NCBI RefSeq assembly: GCF_000284095.1
Contig: NC_017068.1
Span: forward strand, 434,001-498,000
Length of the DNA stretch: 64,000 nucleotides
Direction of reading: 5' to 3'
Source of the DNA: Selenomonas ruminantium subsp. lactilytica TAM6421
Lineage (GTDB): Bacteria; Bacillota; Negativicutes; Selenomonadales; Selenomonadaceae
Positions within the stretch are counted from its first letter, which is position 1. Every line of letters starts with the position of its first letter. Made by a program: the position numbers and the translations under genes. Positions 29,893 through 38,743 of the stretch are shown here, one piece after another. The notes under the pieces are model-generated. The model worked only from the letters and a program-made list of their open reading frames with translations, was not told the DNA's origin and made no database searches.

Positions 29893-31128
29893 ATGAGCAA
29901 TTTTATAGAAACAGGCATCAGTGAGGCGTTGACTGCTGTATTGAAGAAACAGGGCATCGAATCCCCCATGCAGGTACAGGCGGAGGTTATCCCCAAGGTG
30001 CTGGGGGGCGGCAATCTGGTGGCGCAGGCCCCCACGGGTACGGGCAAGACCTTGGCGTATCTGCTGCCAGCTCTGCAGAAAATCGACGCAGCTTCCCGCG
30101 ATGTGCAGGTGGTTATCTTAGCGCCGACCTATGAGCTGGCCATGCAGATCACCAATGTGGCCCGGGATCTCGCGCAGGGGGCAAACCTCGGCATCAAGGT
30201 ACAGGGCCTTATCGGCGGGGCCAATATCGCCCGGCAGATGGATAAACTCAAGGACAAGCCCCAGCTGATTGTAGGTTCCGCGGGCCGCATCATTGAGCTG
30301 GCCCAGAAGAATAAACTCAAGCTGCAGCATGTGAAGATGCTGGTGCTGGACGAATTTGACCGGCTCTTTGATGACCAGAATATGGGAAATACCGCAGATG
30401 TGGTGCGTTTGCTGCCGGAAGACCGTCAGGTCATCATGGTTTCGGCCACGGCGCCGAAAAAGGCCCTGGAGCGGGCGGATTTCCTGCAGCATCCGGAAAT
30501 CATCAAGGTGGAGGCAGACCCTGCTAGCCAAAACCAGCGGGAAAATCTCTATCGCATGACGCCGTTCCGCAGCAAGGTGGAAACCGTGCGCCATCTGGCC
30601 CGGAGACTTGCTGTGAAGCGCGGTCTGGTATTCATCAACAAGGTATTTGATGCGGAGCGGATTTTGGCGCAGCTGCGCTATGAGGGCTTTATGGTGGGCA
30701 CGCTCTTAGGCCATAACAACAAGCAGGCCCGGCAGAAGGCCATTGCCGATTTCAAGGCAGGCCGTATCAAGCTGCTTCTGTCTACGGATCTGGCAGCCCG
30801 GGGGCTCGACATTCCCGAGGTGGATTATGTCTTCAACCTTGATCTGCCGGAAAGTGCGGAGGTCTATCTGCACCGCGCAGGCCGCACTGCCCGGGCCGGG
30901 GCCAAGGGGACAGTCATCACCCTGGCCGACAACAAGGAAGCTTACAAGCTCGAACAGCTTGAACGGAAGCTGGGCATTGATTTCAAGCCGCTGAAGGGCG
31001 GGGATAAACCAGCGCCCAAGAAGAAAAGCGCAGGGAAGAAAGGAAATGACGCGGCGCCGAAAAAGCCTGCTGCCAAGGCGAAGAAACATAGCAATCGGCA
31101 GGGAAAAAGACGGGTAACGGCGAAGTAA
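29893..31128 (+). CDS. DEAD-box RNA helicase (DEFD variant)
   Basis: 411 residues; ATG at 29893 after GAAAGG. Core motifs in order: IESPMQVQAEVIP (Q-motif region), APTGTGKTLAY (about 43-53), PTYELAMQ (Ia), VLDEFDRLF (II, about 152-160, with DEFD for DEAD), VSATAPKK (III), STDLAARGLDIPEVD (V) and HRAGRTARAG (VI). A basic Lys/Ala-rich tail (about 370-411) suits RNA binding. Likely role is remodelling of ribosomal or messenger RNA structure. Confidence 0.9.
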   Translation: MSNFIETGISEALTAVLKKQGIESPMQVQAEVIPKVLGGGNLVAQAPTGTGKTLAYLLPALQKIDAASRDVQVVILAPTYELAMQITNVARDLAQGANLGIKVQGLIGGANIARQMDKLKDKPQLIVGSAGRIIELAQKNKLKLQHVKMLVLDEFDRLFDDQNMGNTADVVRLLPEDRQVIMVSATAPKKALERADFLQHPEIIKVEADPASQNQRENLYRMTPFRSKVETVRHLARRLAVKRGLVFINKVFDAERILAQLRYEGFMVGTLLGHNNKQARQKAIADFKAGRIKLLLSTDLAARGLDIPEVDYVFNLDLPESAEVYLHRAGRTARAGAKGTVITLADNKEAYKLEQLERKLGIDFKPLKGGDKPAPKKKSAGKKGNDAAPKKPAAKAKKHSNRQGKRRVTAK

Positions 31129-31164
31129 ACAGAAATATATAACGGATTTTGGAGGGAAGATAAT

Positions 31165-32493
31165 TTGGACATTGTACCGATACTATTGCAGTTAGTACTG
31201 GTAGCGTTTTTGATCTTTATGAATGGTTTTTTTGTGGCGGCGGAGTTTGCCTGCGTGAAGATCCGCTCGTCCCGGCTGGAGACATTGATTGCGGAGGGCA
31301 GCCGACGGGCGGTATATGCCAAGCGGCTCACGGATCATCTGGATGCTTCCCTGTCGGTGACGCAGCTGGGCATCACGTTGGCTTCGCTGGGGCTGGGCTG
31401 GGTTGGTGAACCGGCTGTAGCCCAGCTGATCCTGCCGCTTACCCGTTTGGCCGGGATGGATGATATGGTGGGTCATACCTTGTCCCTCGTGGTGGCCTTT
31501 TCCATCATCACTGCGGGCCATATCGTGCTGGGGGAACTTACCCCGAAGACCATGGCCATCCAGAATGTGGAAAAGATCATGTTGTCGGTGGCCCTGCCCA
31601 TGCTGATTTTCCATAAGGTCATGTATCCCTTTGTCTGGATCCTCAATCATGTGGCCAACTGGGTAACGGCCCGCATGGGCTTTGAGGCGGCCAGCGAAAG
31701 TGAGTCGGCCCACACAGAAGAAGAGATCCGCCTGCTGATGGAGGAAAGCCACCGGCAGGGACTCATTGATGATACGGAAGCGGATTTCGTGGACAATGTT
31801 TTCGATTTCACGGAACTCAATGTCCGGGAGATCATGACACCGCGCACGGATATGGTGGTCATTTATCTGGAGGACAGCTGGCAGGAGAATATGGACGTGA
31901 TCCTTTCTGAACAGATGACACGTTATCCCATCTGCAAGGAGGACAAGGATCATATTATCGGCTTCCTGCATGTGAAGGATCTGATGAAGGCCATGGCCAC
32001 GGGCAAGCGCCCCAACTTCCGCAAGCTGGCGCGCAAGGCACTGGTGGTGCCGGAAAGCATGGATGTCAATGTGCTATTGAAGACCATGCAGGGCAGCCAC
32101 AGCCAGATGGCCATTGTGGTGGACGAATACGGCGGTACGGCCGGCATGGTGACCATTGAGGACATCATGGAGGAGATTGTCGGCGACATTCAGGATGAGT
32201 TTGATGAGGAGCGCCCCACGGCAGAAGACCGGGGGGATAATGTCTACTCCGTGGATGCCAAGATGCTGCTGGAAGAACTCGAAGACATCTTGGAAATCAC
32301 CATTGAAGATGAAGATGTAGACAGCGTGGGCGGCTGGCTTTATGACCAGATCGGCAGTGAGCCGAAGGTCGGCCAGATGGCTGCCGCTGCAGGCAACTTC
32401 TTCTATGTGGAGGAAGTGGAAGGCGCACGGATTACCCGTGTGTTGATAAAATTAGCTCATGAACTCACAGAAGAGCATGAGGAAATCGTTTAG
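31165..32493 (+). CDS. CNNM/CBS/CorC-domain membrane protein (hemolysin family)
   Basis: 442 residues from a TTG at 31165 with GGAGGGAAG upstream. An N-terminal CNNM domain with about four membrane segments (1-190; FFVAAEFACVKIRSSRLE, LGITLASLGLGWVGEPA, LGELTPKTMAIQ) is followed by two CBS repeats (about 215-335; REIMTPRTDMV, GTAGMVTIEDIMEEIVGDI) and a C-terminal CorC_HlyC domain (about 345-435). Members are linked to magnesium or other divalent cation efflux; the hemolysin name is historical. The helicase gene is 36 bp upstream. Confidence 0.9.
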   Translation: MDIVPILLQLVLVAFLIFMNGFFVAAEFACVKIRSSRLETLIAEGSRRAVYAKRLTDHLDASLSVTQLGITLASLGLGWVGEPAVAQLILPLTRLAGMDDMVGHTLSLVVAFSIITAGHIVLGELTPKTMAIQNVEKIMLSVALPMLIFHKVMYPFVWILNHVANWVTARMGFEAASESESAHTEEEIRLLMEESHRQGLIDDTEADFVDNVFDFTELNVREIMTPRTDMVVIYLEDSWQENMDVILSEQMTRYPICKEDKDHIIGFLHVKDLMKAMATGKRPNFRKLARKALVVPESMDVNVLLKTMQGSHSQMAIVVDEYGGTAGMVTIEDIMEEIVGDIQDEFDEERPTAEDRGDNVYSVDAKMLLEELEDILEITIEDEDVDSVGGWLYDQIGSEPKVGQMAAAAGNFFYVEEVEGARITRVLIKLAHELTEEHEEIV

Positions 32494-32515
32494 TTTTTTG
32501 GGAAAGGGAGTGGGG

Positions 32516-33448
32516 ATGTTGAAGATTTTTCGTACATTATTAGGACTGATGCTGATTGCAGTCACCATGCTGGCCTTTACGGGCTGCGGTGGCGGCAGTA
32601 CGGCCTCGGGAACGGTGTTTTACCTGAGTCATCAGGATGGCGACGGCTTTACGGATATGATCCGCAAGTCCTTCAGTGACAAGGCCAAGGCTGCCGGTAT
32701 CCCTGTGGAATACCGGGATGCCAAGGGCGATGTCAATATGCAGATCGACCAGATGAAGGAGGCCATCGCGGCCAAACCCAGCGCGATCGTGTTGCTGGCG
32801 GTGGATGGCACGGCGTTGGTGCCCATGGTGGAAAAGGCCAATGAGGCCGGGATTCCCATCATCATCACCAACCGTGGCCTGAACGGCGGTAAATACCTGT
32901 CCTGTATGGTCGATGAAAAACAGGCGGGCATCATGCAGGGGGAATATATGGCCAAACACTTGCCGCCCAATGCCAAAGTGGTTTATCTCGAAGGGGAAAA
33001 GGGATTTGAAGGCAGTGTGCTGCGCTGGCAGGGATTCAAGGAAGCCTGCCTGGACAAGCGTTCGGACGTGCAGCTCCTGGCCAGCACCTCAGCCAATTGG
33101 CGCACTTCAGATGCCCTCAGGAACGTAGCGCTCTGGACAAAACTCTTCCCGCAGATTGACGGCGTGATCGCGGCCAATGACAGCATGGCTGTTGGTGCTG
33201 TGCAGGCACTTAAAGATGCAGGCCGCCTGGATGGCTGTCTGATATCCGGCGTTGATGCGATGGATGAGGCATTGAAACTCATCGATGCCGGTGAAATGAG
33301 CCAGACCGTCCAGCAGGATGCGAATGCCTTGGCAGATGGCACCTTCAAGTTGGTGGATTCCTGCCTGAAGGGGAAAATCCCCACGGAAAACATCGTTGTG
33401 GAATTCAAGTCCATTACCAAGGATAATATCGCGCAGTTCCGCAAATGA
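32516..33448 (+). CDS. Sugar-type periplasmic binding lipoprotein
   Basis: 310 residues from the ATG at 32516 (GGAAAGGGAG ribosome site); the earlier start at 32459 overlaps the upstream gene and lacks a site. Signal peptide with lipobox LAFTGC gives Cys at about 24. The type 1 periplasmic-binding fold of the RbsB class follows: [80 protein letters not shown]. No ABC permease or ATPase is near. The stop overlaps the chemoreceptor frame, so it is probably a sensing partner rather than a transport subunit. Ligand unknown. Confidence 0.83.
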   Translation: MLKIFRTLLGLMLIAVTMLAFTGCGGGSTASGTVFYLSHQDGDGFTDMIRKSFSDKAKAAGIPVEYRDAKGDVNMQIDQMKEAIAAKPSAIVLLAVDGTALVPMVEKANEAGIPIIITNRGLNGGKYLSCMVDEKQAGIMQGEYMAKHLPPNAKVVYLEGEKGFEGSVLRWQGFKEACLDKRSDVQLLASTSANWRTSDALRNVALWTKLFPQIDGVIAANDSMAVGAVQALKDAGRLDGCLISGVDAMDEALKLIDAGEMSQTVQQDANALADGTFKLVDSCLKGKIPTENIVVEFKSITKDNIAQFRK

Positions 33449-33465
33449 GGAAGGGGGATGCTGTC

Positions 33466-35172
33466 ATGGAGAATTTAAGCGTAAGAATCAAGATCCTGCT
33501 GCTGGCGGCAATTATGCTGGTCATCACCTGCGTAGTGGCGGCTGTGGGAATCTTTTCCAATCAGAAATCCAAGCAGGCTTTGGATGATATGTATAATTAC
33601 AATCTTATGGCCACACAGTACCTCAATGATGCCAACAACCATCTGCGCGGCATTGATGTGGATGTAGCCTATATGCTCCAGCAGGATTTCTCGGCCGACA
33701 GCCGCAAGGTCATGCTGGCAGATATCAAGGGACGCTTGCAGTCCATCAAAGGGGATATCGATAAAGTCAAGGAAATCGACCGCAGCCCCCGGGCGCAGGA
33801 AATCATTGCCAGCCTGGAGAAAAATCTCGCAACGGCAGAAAGCAAGGTCAAGGAATGTGAAACCTTAGGAAACACCAATGAAGACAAGGTGAAAACCTTC
33901 GAAAACCTTTCCGCTACCGGCATTATCGCTAACGATATGGCGGTACTGACGCCCGACAACGTGTCGCAGGGCAAGGTGCTCTTCGATGAAAACAACGCCA
34001 ACTATGAACTGACCATCAAGATCTTCCTGAGCATCATCCTGATTGGCCTGTTGGTGGGAATTGCCGTGGCATTCTTCATTGCCCGTAATATCGCCTCGCC
34101 GCTGGCAACGTCTATTGAGCATCTGAATGCCGTGGCCGATGGCGATCTGACGCAGGAAATTCCGCAAAAACTGTCTGCACGGCAGGATGAAGTGGGCCTC
34201 GTCATGCAGGCTTTGGGCAGGATGCAGAAGGCCTTGCGCAGTGTCATCAAAAATGTCCACGATGAGGCAGAAAACAGTGCCAATATGGTCACGGAAGTGC
34301 AGGGCCTGGTGGATTCGCTTAATGAGAGCGCACAGGATATGTCAGCTGTAACCGAGCAGATGGCTGCGGGCATGGAAGAAACTGCCGCGTCCACGGTCAG
34401 CCTGCAGAACCTTGCCGATCATCTGCGCGATAAGATCCATGCTTCGGCCAAGGGCGCTGCGGACAGTGAAGGCTATACGGTGGAAATCGCCCAGCGGGCC
34501 AGCAGCCTCAAGACCAGCATGGAAGAATCCAGCCGGGAAGCCAAACACATATACAACGACACCAAAGTGTCATTGGAAGAATCCATCGCATCGGCCAAAG
34601 TGGTGGATAACATCAGCCTGCTCACGCAGGACATCAGCGAAATCGCCGCTCAGACCAACCTGCTGGCGCTCAATGCCGCGATTGAGGCCGCCCGGGCTGG
34701 CGAATATGGCCGCGGCTTTGCCGTGGTAGCAGATGAGGTGCGCAAGCTGGCCGAGCAGTCCCACGATACGGCCGAAAAGATTAAGGAACTGACCGGTCAG
34801 GTGACCAGTTCGGTACAGGATCTCTCGTCAGGGGCCTTTGACCTGCTGAAGTTCATGGATGAAAAGGTCGTCAAGGACTATGATCTGCTCAATGAGACTG
34901 CTATCCACTATCAGGAGGATGCCGATTACGTCAACGACTTTGCCCAGAAGAGCAACATTTCTGCGCAGGAGCTGATTCGTTCGGTAGATGTCATGAATCA
35001 GTCCATGGAAGAGATTGCCAAGGCAACCCATGAAGGGGCCGTGGGCAATACCACCGTGGCGGAGAAAGTCACGGTGGTGGCCGAGAAAGCCAACGATATT
35101 CTCGATAAGATGAACGCCTCCATGGAAGGGGCAGAGAACCTCAAACAGCAGGTTGCTAAATTTAAAGTATGA
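33466..35172 (+). CDS. Methyl-accepting chemotaxis protein
   Basis: 568 residues from the ATG at 33466, with AAGGGGG about 10 bp upstream; an ATG at 33445 overlapping the upstream stop is the alternative. TM1 (about 9-30), a helical periplasmic domain of the four-helix-bundle type (about 31-180), TM2 (about 184-206), HAMP (about 207-260) and the cytoplasmic signalling helix bundle, whose tip has [19 protein letters not shown] (about 388-406) and the [13 protein letters not shown] stretch. It relays ligand signals to CheA/CheW. Coupling to the binding lipoprotein suggests a paired receptor. Confidence 0.92.
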   Translation: MENLSVRIKILLLAAIMLVITCVVAAVGIFSNQKSKQALDDMYNYNLMATQYLNDANNHLRGIDVDVAYMLQQDFSADSRKVMLADIKGRLQSIKGDIDKVKEIDRSPRAQEIIASLEKNLATAESKVKECETLGNTNEDKVKTFENLSATGIIANDMAVLTPDNVSQGKVLFDENNANYELTIKIFLSIILIGLLVGIAVAFFIARNIASPLATSIEHLNAVADGDLTQEIPQKLSARQDEVGLVMQALGRMQKALRSVIKNVHDEAENSANMVTEVQGLVDSLNESAQDMSAVTEQMAAGMEETAASTVSLQNLADHLRDKIHASAKGAADSEGYTVEIAQRASSLKTSMEESSREAKHIYNDTKVSLEESIASAKVVDNISLLTQDISEIAAQTNLLALNAAIEAARAGEYGRGFAVVADEVRKLAEQSHDTAEKIKELTGQVTSSVQDLSSGAFDLLKFMDEKVVKDYDLLNETAIHYQEDADYVNDFAQKSNISAQELIRSVDVMNQSMEEIAKATHEGAVGNTTVAEKVTVVAEKANDILDKMNASMEGAENLKQQVAKFKV

Positions 35173-35180
35173 TTTATGTG

Positions 35181-35217
35181 AAAATGACCAGTTAATGTCC
35201 GCGTTGACTGGTCATTT
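35181..35217. terminator. Terminator after the chemoreceptor gene
   Basis: AAATGACCAGT pairs with ACTGGTCATTT around an 8-10 nt loop, with a T-rich tail. Confidence 0.78.
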
Positions 35218-35233
35218 CTATTGTGGTTTGGAC

Positions 35234-35262
35234 TTGCCATTGTGAGAAATTTGCTATACAAT
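35234..35262 (+). promoter_or_regulatory. Promoter of the dcw cluster
   Basis: TTGCCA (35234-35239), 17-bp spacer, TACAAT (35257-35262), giving a start near 35269 just before the MraZ box. Confidence 0.7.
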
Positions 35263-35273
35263 AAAAAGGAATA

Positions 35274-35300
35274 AAAGTGGGATAAAGTGGTGAAAAGTGG
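35274..35300 (+). promoter_or_regulatory. MraZ box: three AAAGTGG repeats at 10-bp spacing
   Basis: GTGG occurs at 35277, 35287 and 35297, each preceded by AAA, exactly one helical turn apart, 31 bp before mraZ. MraZ is known to bind TGGG-type direct repeats in front of its own gene and repress the operon. The site lies just after the predicted start, as for a repressor. Confidence 0.75.
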
Positions 35301-35330
35301 CACAAGATGAAGCAAAGGTGGTGAGGCAGG

Positions 35331-35768
35331 ATGTTCATGGGCGAGTACACCCACTCCATTGACGCCAAGGGGCGCATCATTCTGCCGGCGGATTTCCGTC
35401 AGGAGCTCGGTGTTACCTTTATCATTGCCAAGGGGCTGGATAAATGTCTCTTCCTCTATGGCCAGCAGGCCTGGGAGGAACTGGCGGCCAAACTTCGGGC
35501 CCTGTCTCTGGTCAAACCGGAGGCCCGGGCTATGAACCGCTTTTTCTTTGCCGGTGCCCGCACGTTGGAATGTGACAAGCAGGGACGTTTCCTCGTTCCG
35601 GCCAATCTGCGCAATTACGCGGAGATTGCCCTGAAGCAGGATGTGATTCTCACCGGTGTGGATAACCGCATTGAAGTATGGAGCAAGGAAAACTGGAACC
35701 GATATAATGGCGAAGTTGAGCCGGATGTTACAGCTATCGCTGCGACGCTGGCAGATTTGGGTGTTTAA
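35331..35768 (+). CDS. mraZ: Transcriptional regulator MraZ
   Basis: 145 residues; ATG at 35331 with GGTGAGG. Two SpoVT/AbrB-like MraZ domains: FMGEYTHSIDAKGRIILPADFR (start) and ARTLECDKQGRFLVPANLR (about 73-92). First gene of the division and cell wall cluster. It forms oligomeric rings that bind repeats in its own promoter region and control the operon. Confidence 0.96.
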   Translation: MFMGEYTHSIDAKGRIILPADFRQELGVTFIIAKGLDKCLFLYGQQAWEELAAKLRALSLVKPEARAMNRFFFAGARTLECDKQGRFLVPANLRNYAEIALKQDVILTGVDNRIEVWSKENWNRYNGEVEPDVTAIAATLADLGV

Positions 35769-35786
35769 GGAAAGGATTACCGTTAC

Positions 35787-36746
35787 ATGGAGTTTCATCA
35801 TATCAGCGTGATGCTGGAAGAGACCGTCAAAGGTCTTGTGACAACTAAAGAGGGAACCTATGTGGACTGTACCCTGGGCGGCGGCGGCCACTCGAGCCTG
35901 ATTGCATCCATGCTGACGGAAAAAGGCCGGCTGATCGGCATCGATCAGGATGCTGCGGCGATAGCAGCAGCATCGGAACGATTGCAGGATGCCAAATGCC
36001 GCGTGGATATCGTGCACAACAACTTCCGCAATCTGGAGCAGATTCTCGCGGATGAGGATGCCCAGCTGGTGGATGGTGTGGTTTTTGATTTAGGCGTGTC
36101 CTCCCATCAGATCGACACGGCCGAGAGGGGCTTTTCCTATATACAGGATGCGCCGCTGGATATGCGCATGAATCCGGAAGCGGATTTCAGTGCCTATGAT
36201 GTGGTGAACACCTACGAGGAAAAGGAGCTCAACCGCATCTTCAAGGAATACGGTGAGGAGCGCTGGAGCAAGCGCATTGCCCAGTTTATCGTGCAGGAAC
36301 GGGCGCAGAAGCCGATTGAGACCACTGGGGAACTGGTGGATATCATCTGCAAGGCTGTACCCAAGGCGGTGCGGCAGGCTGCGGGCGGCCATCCCGCCAA
36401 GCGGATCTTCCAGGCCATCCGCATTGAGGTCAATGATGAGCTGGGGATCTTGGAGAATTCCTTCCGTACGGCGGTGGCCCATCTGAAGCCCGGCGGGCGC
36501 ATTGCCATCATCACCTTCCATTCGCTGGAAGACCGCATCGCCAAGAATGTCCTGAAGGAACTGGCCCGGGGCTGTATCTGTCCGCCGGAACTGCCGGTGT
36601 GCATGTGCAGCCACCAGCCGGAGATCAAGATAATCGGCAAGCCGATTCAGGCTACAGCTGATGAGTTGGAGCACAATTCCCGCTCCAAGAGCGCCAAGCT
36701 GCGCATTGCCGAGAAATTGCCGCCAAAAGAGAAGGGAGGCAGATGA
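35787..36746 (+). CDS. rsmH: 16S rRNA m4C1402 methyltransferase RsmH
   Basis: 319 residues; ATG at 35787. MraW/RsmH motifs: HHISVMLEETV, YVDCTLGGGGHSSLI (SAM site, about 23-37), FDLGVSSHQIDTAERGFSY, DMRMNP, and the C-terminal ITFHSLEDRIAKN and ELEHNSRSKSAKLR. It N4-methylates C1402 of 16S rRNA. It overlaps ftsL by 4 bp (ATGA). Confidence 0.96.
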   Translation: MEFHHISVMLEETVKGLVTTKEGTYVDCTLGGGGHSSLIASMLTEKGRLIGIDQDAAAIAAASERLQDAKCRVDIVHNNFRNLEQILADEDAQLVDGVVFDLGVSSHQIDTAERGFSYIQDAPLDMRMNPEADFSAYDVVNTYEEKELNRIFKEYGEERWSKRIAQFIVQERAQKPIETTGELVDIICKAVPKAVRQAAGGHPAKRIFQAIRIEVNDELGILENSFRTAVAHLKPGGRIAIITFHSLEDRIAKNVLKELARGCICPPELPVCMCSHQPEIKIIGKPIQATADELEHNSRSKSAKLRIAEKLPPKEKGGR

Positions 36747-37129
36747 CCATGTTAGCCAGACAGGAAGAATATTATGAGGAAGAAGCCCATGTGCTTACAC
36801 CTGCTGAGGAGAGAACGGAGCTGCGCAAAGCGCCGAAGGAACCGCTCTTCAAGACGGTACTGGATACCAGGCTGCGCACCCATGGCCAGCTGCTGTTCCT
36901 GACCATGACGGTATTGGCACTGCTAGTAACGGTGGGCAGCGGTGTCAGCGCCAGCAGGGGTTATGAGCTCGTAGCCATCCAGCAGCAGGCTGATCAGCTG
37001 GAGCAGGAAAATGAACGACTGAAGATTGAGATTGCTAAATTAAAGTCGCCGGAGCGCATTAAAACCATTGCCAAGGATCAGCTGGGGATGGAGGTTCCGA
37101 AGCATACTTATTTCAGCAGTGAAAAATAA
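36743..37129 (+). CDS. ftsL: Cell division protein FtsL (DivIC-like)
   Basis: 128 residues; the ATG at 36743 overlaps the rsmH stop, and an ATG two codons later is also possible. A cytoplasmic acidic/basic N terminus, one membrane segment (about 50-72) and a leucine-zipper coiled coil (QQQADQLEQENERLKIEIAKL, about 80-100, read in parts) ending with PERIKTIAKDQLGM. This is the FtsL/DivIC septum-initiator build, and position after rsmH supports FtsL. It would join FtsQ (46052) and FtsB/DivIC in the divisome. Confidence 0.85.
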   Translation: MTMLARQEEYYEEEAHVLTPAEERTELRKAPKEPLFKTVLDTRLRTHGQLLFLTMTVLALLVTVGSGVSASRGYELVAIQQQADQLEQENERLKIEIAKLKSPERIKTIAKDQLGMEVPKHTYFSSEK

Positions 37130-37141
37130 TGACCAGATATC

Positions 37142-37184
37142 AAAAATTACAGGATTTTTCGCAGAAAAATCCTGTAATTTTTTG
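37142..37184 (+). terminator. Strong terminator between ftsL and murE
   Basis: A perfect 18-bp stem (37142-37159 with 37165-37182) and 5-nt loop ending in a T-run. It splits the dcw cluster at the place where ftsI usually stands. Confidence 0.88.
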
Positions 37185-37195
37185 CTAATTTGCCG

Positions 37196-37201
37196 TATAA
37201 T
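37196..37201 (+). promoter_or_regulatory. -10 element for murE
   Basis: TATAAT lies 40 bp before the murE ATG, directly after the terminator. The best -35 at 17 bp is TGTAAT (37173-37178), which lies inside the terminator stem. Confidence 0.5.
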
Positions 37202-37240
37202 AGTTAACGGTTCGCATTATTAGGCGAGGGAGGATACTAT

Positions 37241-38743
37241 ATGAAGACATTAGCGCAGCTTGCAGAGCTGGTGGAAGGCTCTGTTATCAAAGGCGACAAA
37301 AATATAGAAATCACAGGGATTGAGCATGATTCCCGTAAGGTAGAGGAAGGTACGCTCTTCGTGTGCATTGCCGGTTTCCATGTGGATGGCCATAAGTTCA
37401 TCCCACAGGCAGTGGAGAAGGGGGCCAAGGCTATCCTGACCACCCGCAGCATTGAAGAAGTGGAAGTGCCGGAAGGCATTGCGGTACTTCAGGTGCCGGA
37501 GCTCAAAGAAGCGCTGGATACCATTGTGCCCTTCTTCCATGATTACCCGGCGCAGAAGATGCGGGTAATCGGCATCACGGGTACCAATGGCAAGACCACG
37601 ACAAGCTATCTGATCCGAGCTATCCTGCGGGAAGCTGGTTACAAGGTGGGGCTTATCGGCACCATCCAGATCATGATGGAAGAGGAAGTTTTCCCAATTC
37701 ACAATACCACGCCGGATGTGGTGGAACTGCAGCATACTCTGGCCATCATGCGGGACAAGGGCATGGACTATGTGGTCATGGAGGTTTCCTCCCATGCCCT
37801 CGACCAGAATCGCGTAGCGGGCATCGAGTTCGATACGGCAGTGTTCTCCAACCTGACCCAGGACCATCTGGACTACCATAAGACTTTGGAAAACTACAAG
37901 CTGGCCAAGGCCAAGCTCTTTGATCTGCTGGGGCAGGAAGGCGTCAAGGAAAACAAGACGGCTGTGGTCAATGCCGATGATGAGGCAGGCAAGACCATGC
38001 TGGAACATGCCCAGTGCCGCCATCTGACCTACGGCATTGATAACAAGGCCAGCCTGCAGGCCACCAATGTGGAAGTTCTGGCCAGCGGGGCCAATTTCAC
38101 CCTGACGGAAGAATTCCTCGGCGGGATGGATCTGCAGCTGCATATCACCGGCATCTTCAATGTCTATAACGTGATGGCCGCAGTAGGCGCTGCCATTGCG
38201 GAAAAAATCGATCCGCCTGTCATCCGGAAGGCGCTGTCTGAGTTCACCAGTGTGCCGGGGCGTTTCGAGCTTGTGAAGGCAGGGCAGGATTTCTCCATCA
38301 TCGTGGATTATGCTCATACGCCGGATGGGGTGGAAAACGTGCTGAACACGGCCCGCCGCATTGCGAAAAAGAAAATCATCGCCGTGTTCGGCTGCGGCGG
38401 CGACCGCGACCGCACGAAGCGTCCGATCATGGGGCGTCTGGCCGCCAAGCTCGCCGATGTGGTGATTGCCACCTCCGACAACCCCCGCAGCGAAGATCCG
38501 GCCTTCATCCTCAGTGAAGTGGAAGCTGGCGTCAAGGAAACTATCGGCGACAAGCACCATGAGTGCATCATTGACCGCCGTGAAGCCATCTTCCGCGCCG
38601 TGGAACTGGCGGAAACGGACGATATCGTGATCATCCTGGGCAAGGGCCATGAGGATTATCAGATTCTCAAAGACAAGACCATCCACTTTGACGATAAGGA
38701 AGTTGCCCGGGATGCTGTGGCAGCAAAAAAGGAGCAGAACTGA
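37241..38743 (+). CDS. murE: UDP-MurNAc-tripeptide synthetase (meso-DAP adding)
   Basis: 500 residues; ATG at 37241 with GGGAGGA. Mur ligase motifs: ATP site GITGTNGKTTTSYLI (about 110-124), NLTQDHLDYH, the central YAHTPDGVENVL and GCGGDRDRTKRP. DNPR at residues 413-416 is the residue set that selects meso-diaminopimelate over lysine, as expected for Negativicutes. It adds the third residue to UDP-MurNAc-L-Ala-D-Glu. Ends in TGATG with murF. Confidence 0.96.
   Translation: MKTLAQLAELVEGSVIKGDKNIEITGIEHDSRKVEEGTLFVCIAGFHVDGHKFIPQAVEKGAKAILTTRSIEEVEVPEGIAVLQVPELKEALDTIVPFFHDYPAQKMRVIGITGTNGKTTTSYLIRAILREAGYKVGLIGTIQIMMEEEVFPIHNTTPDVVELQHTLAIMRDKGMDYVVMEVSSHALDQNRVAGIEFDTAVFSNLTQDHLDYHKTLENYKLAKAKLFDLLGQEGVKENKTAVVNADDEAGKTMLEHAQCRHLTYGIDNKASLQATNVEVLASGANFTLTEEFLGGMDLQLHITGIFNVYNVMAAVGAAIAEKIDPPVIRKALSEFTSVPGRFELVKAGQDFSIIVDYAHTPDGVENVLNTARRIAKKKIIAVFGCGGDRDRTKRPIMGRLAAKLADVVIATSDNPRSEDPAFILSEVEAGVKETIGDKHHECIIDRREAIFRAVELAETDDIVIILGKGHEDYQILKDKTIHFDDKEVARDAVAAKKEQN

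Noticed and set aside
32459-32515. Longer N terminus for the binding lipoprotein
   Set aside because: It would overlap the upstream gene and place 19 polar residues before a clear lipoprotein signal; the ATG at 32516 has the ribosome site.
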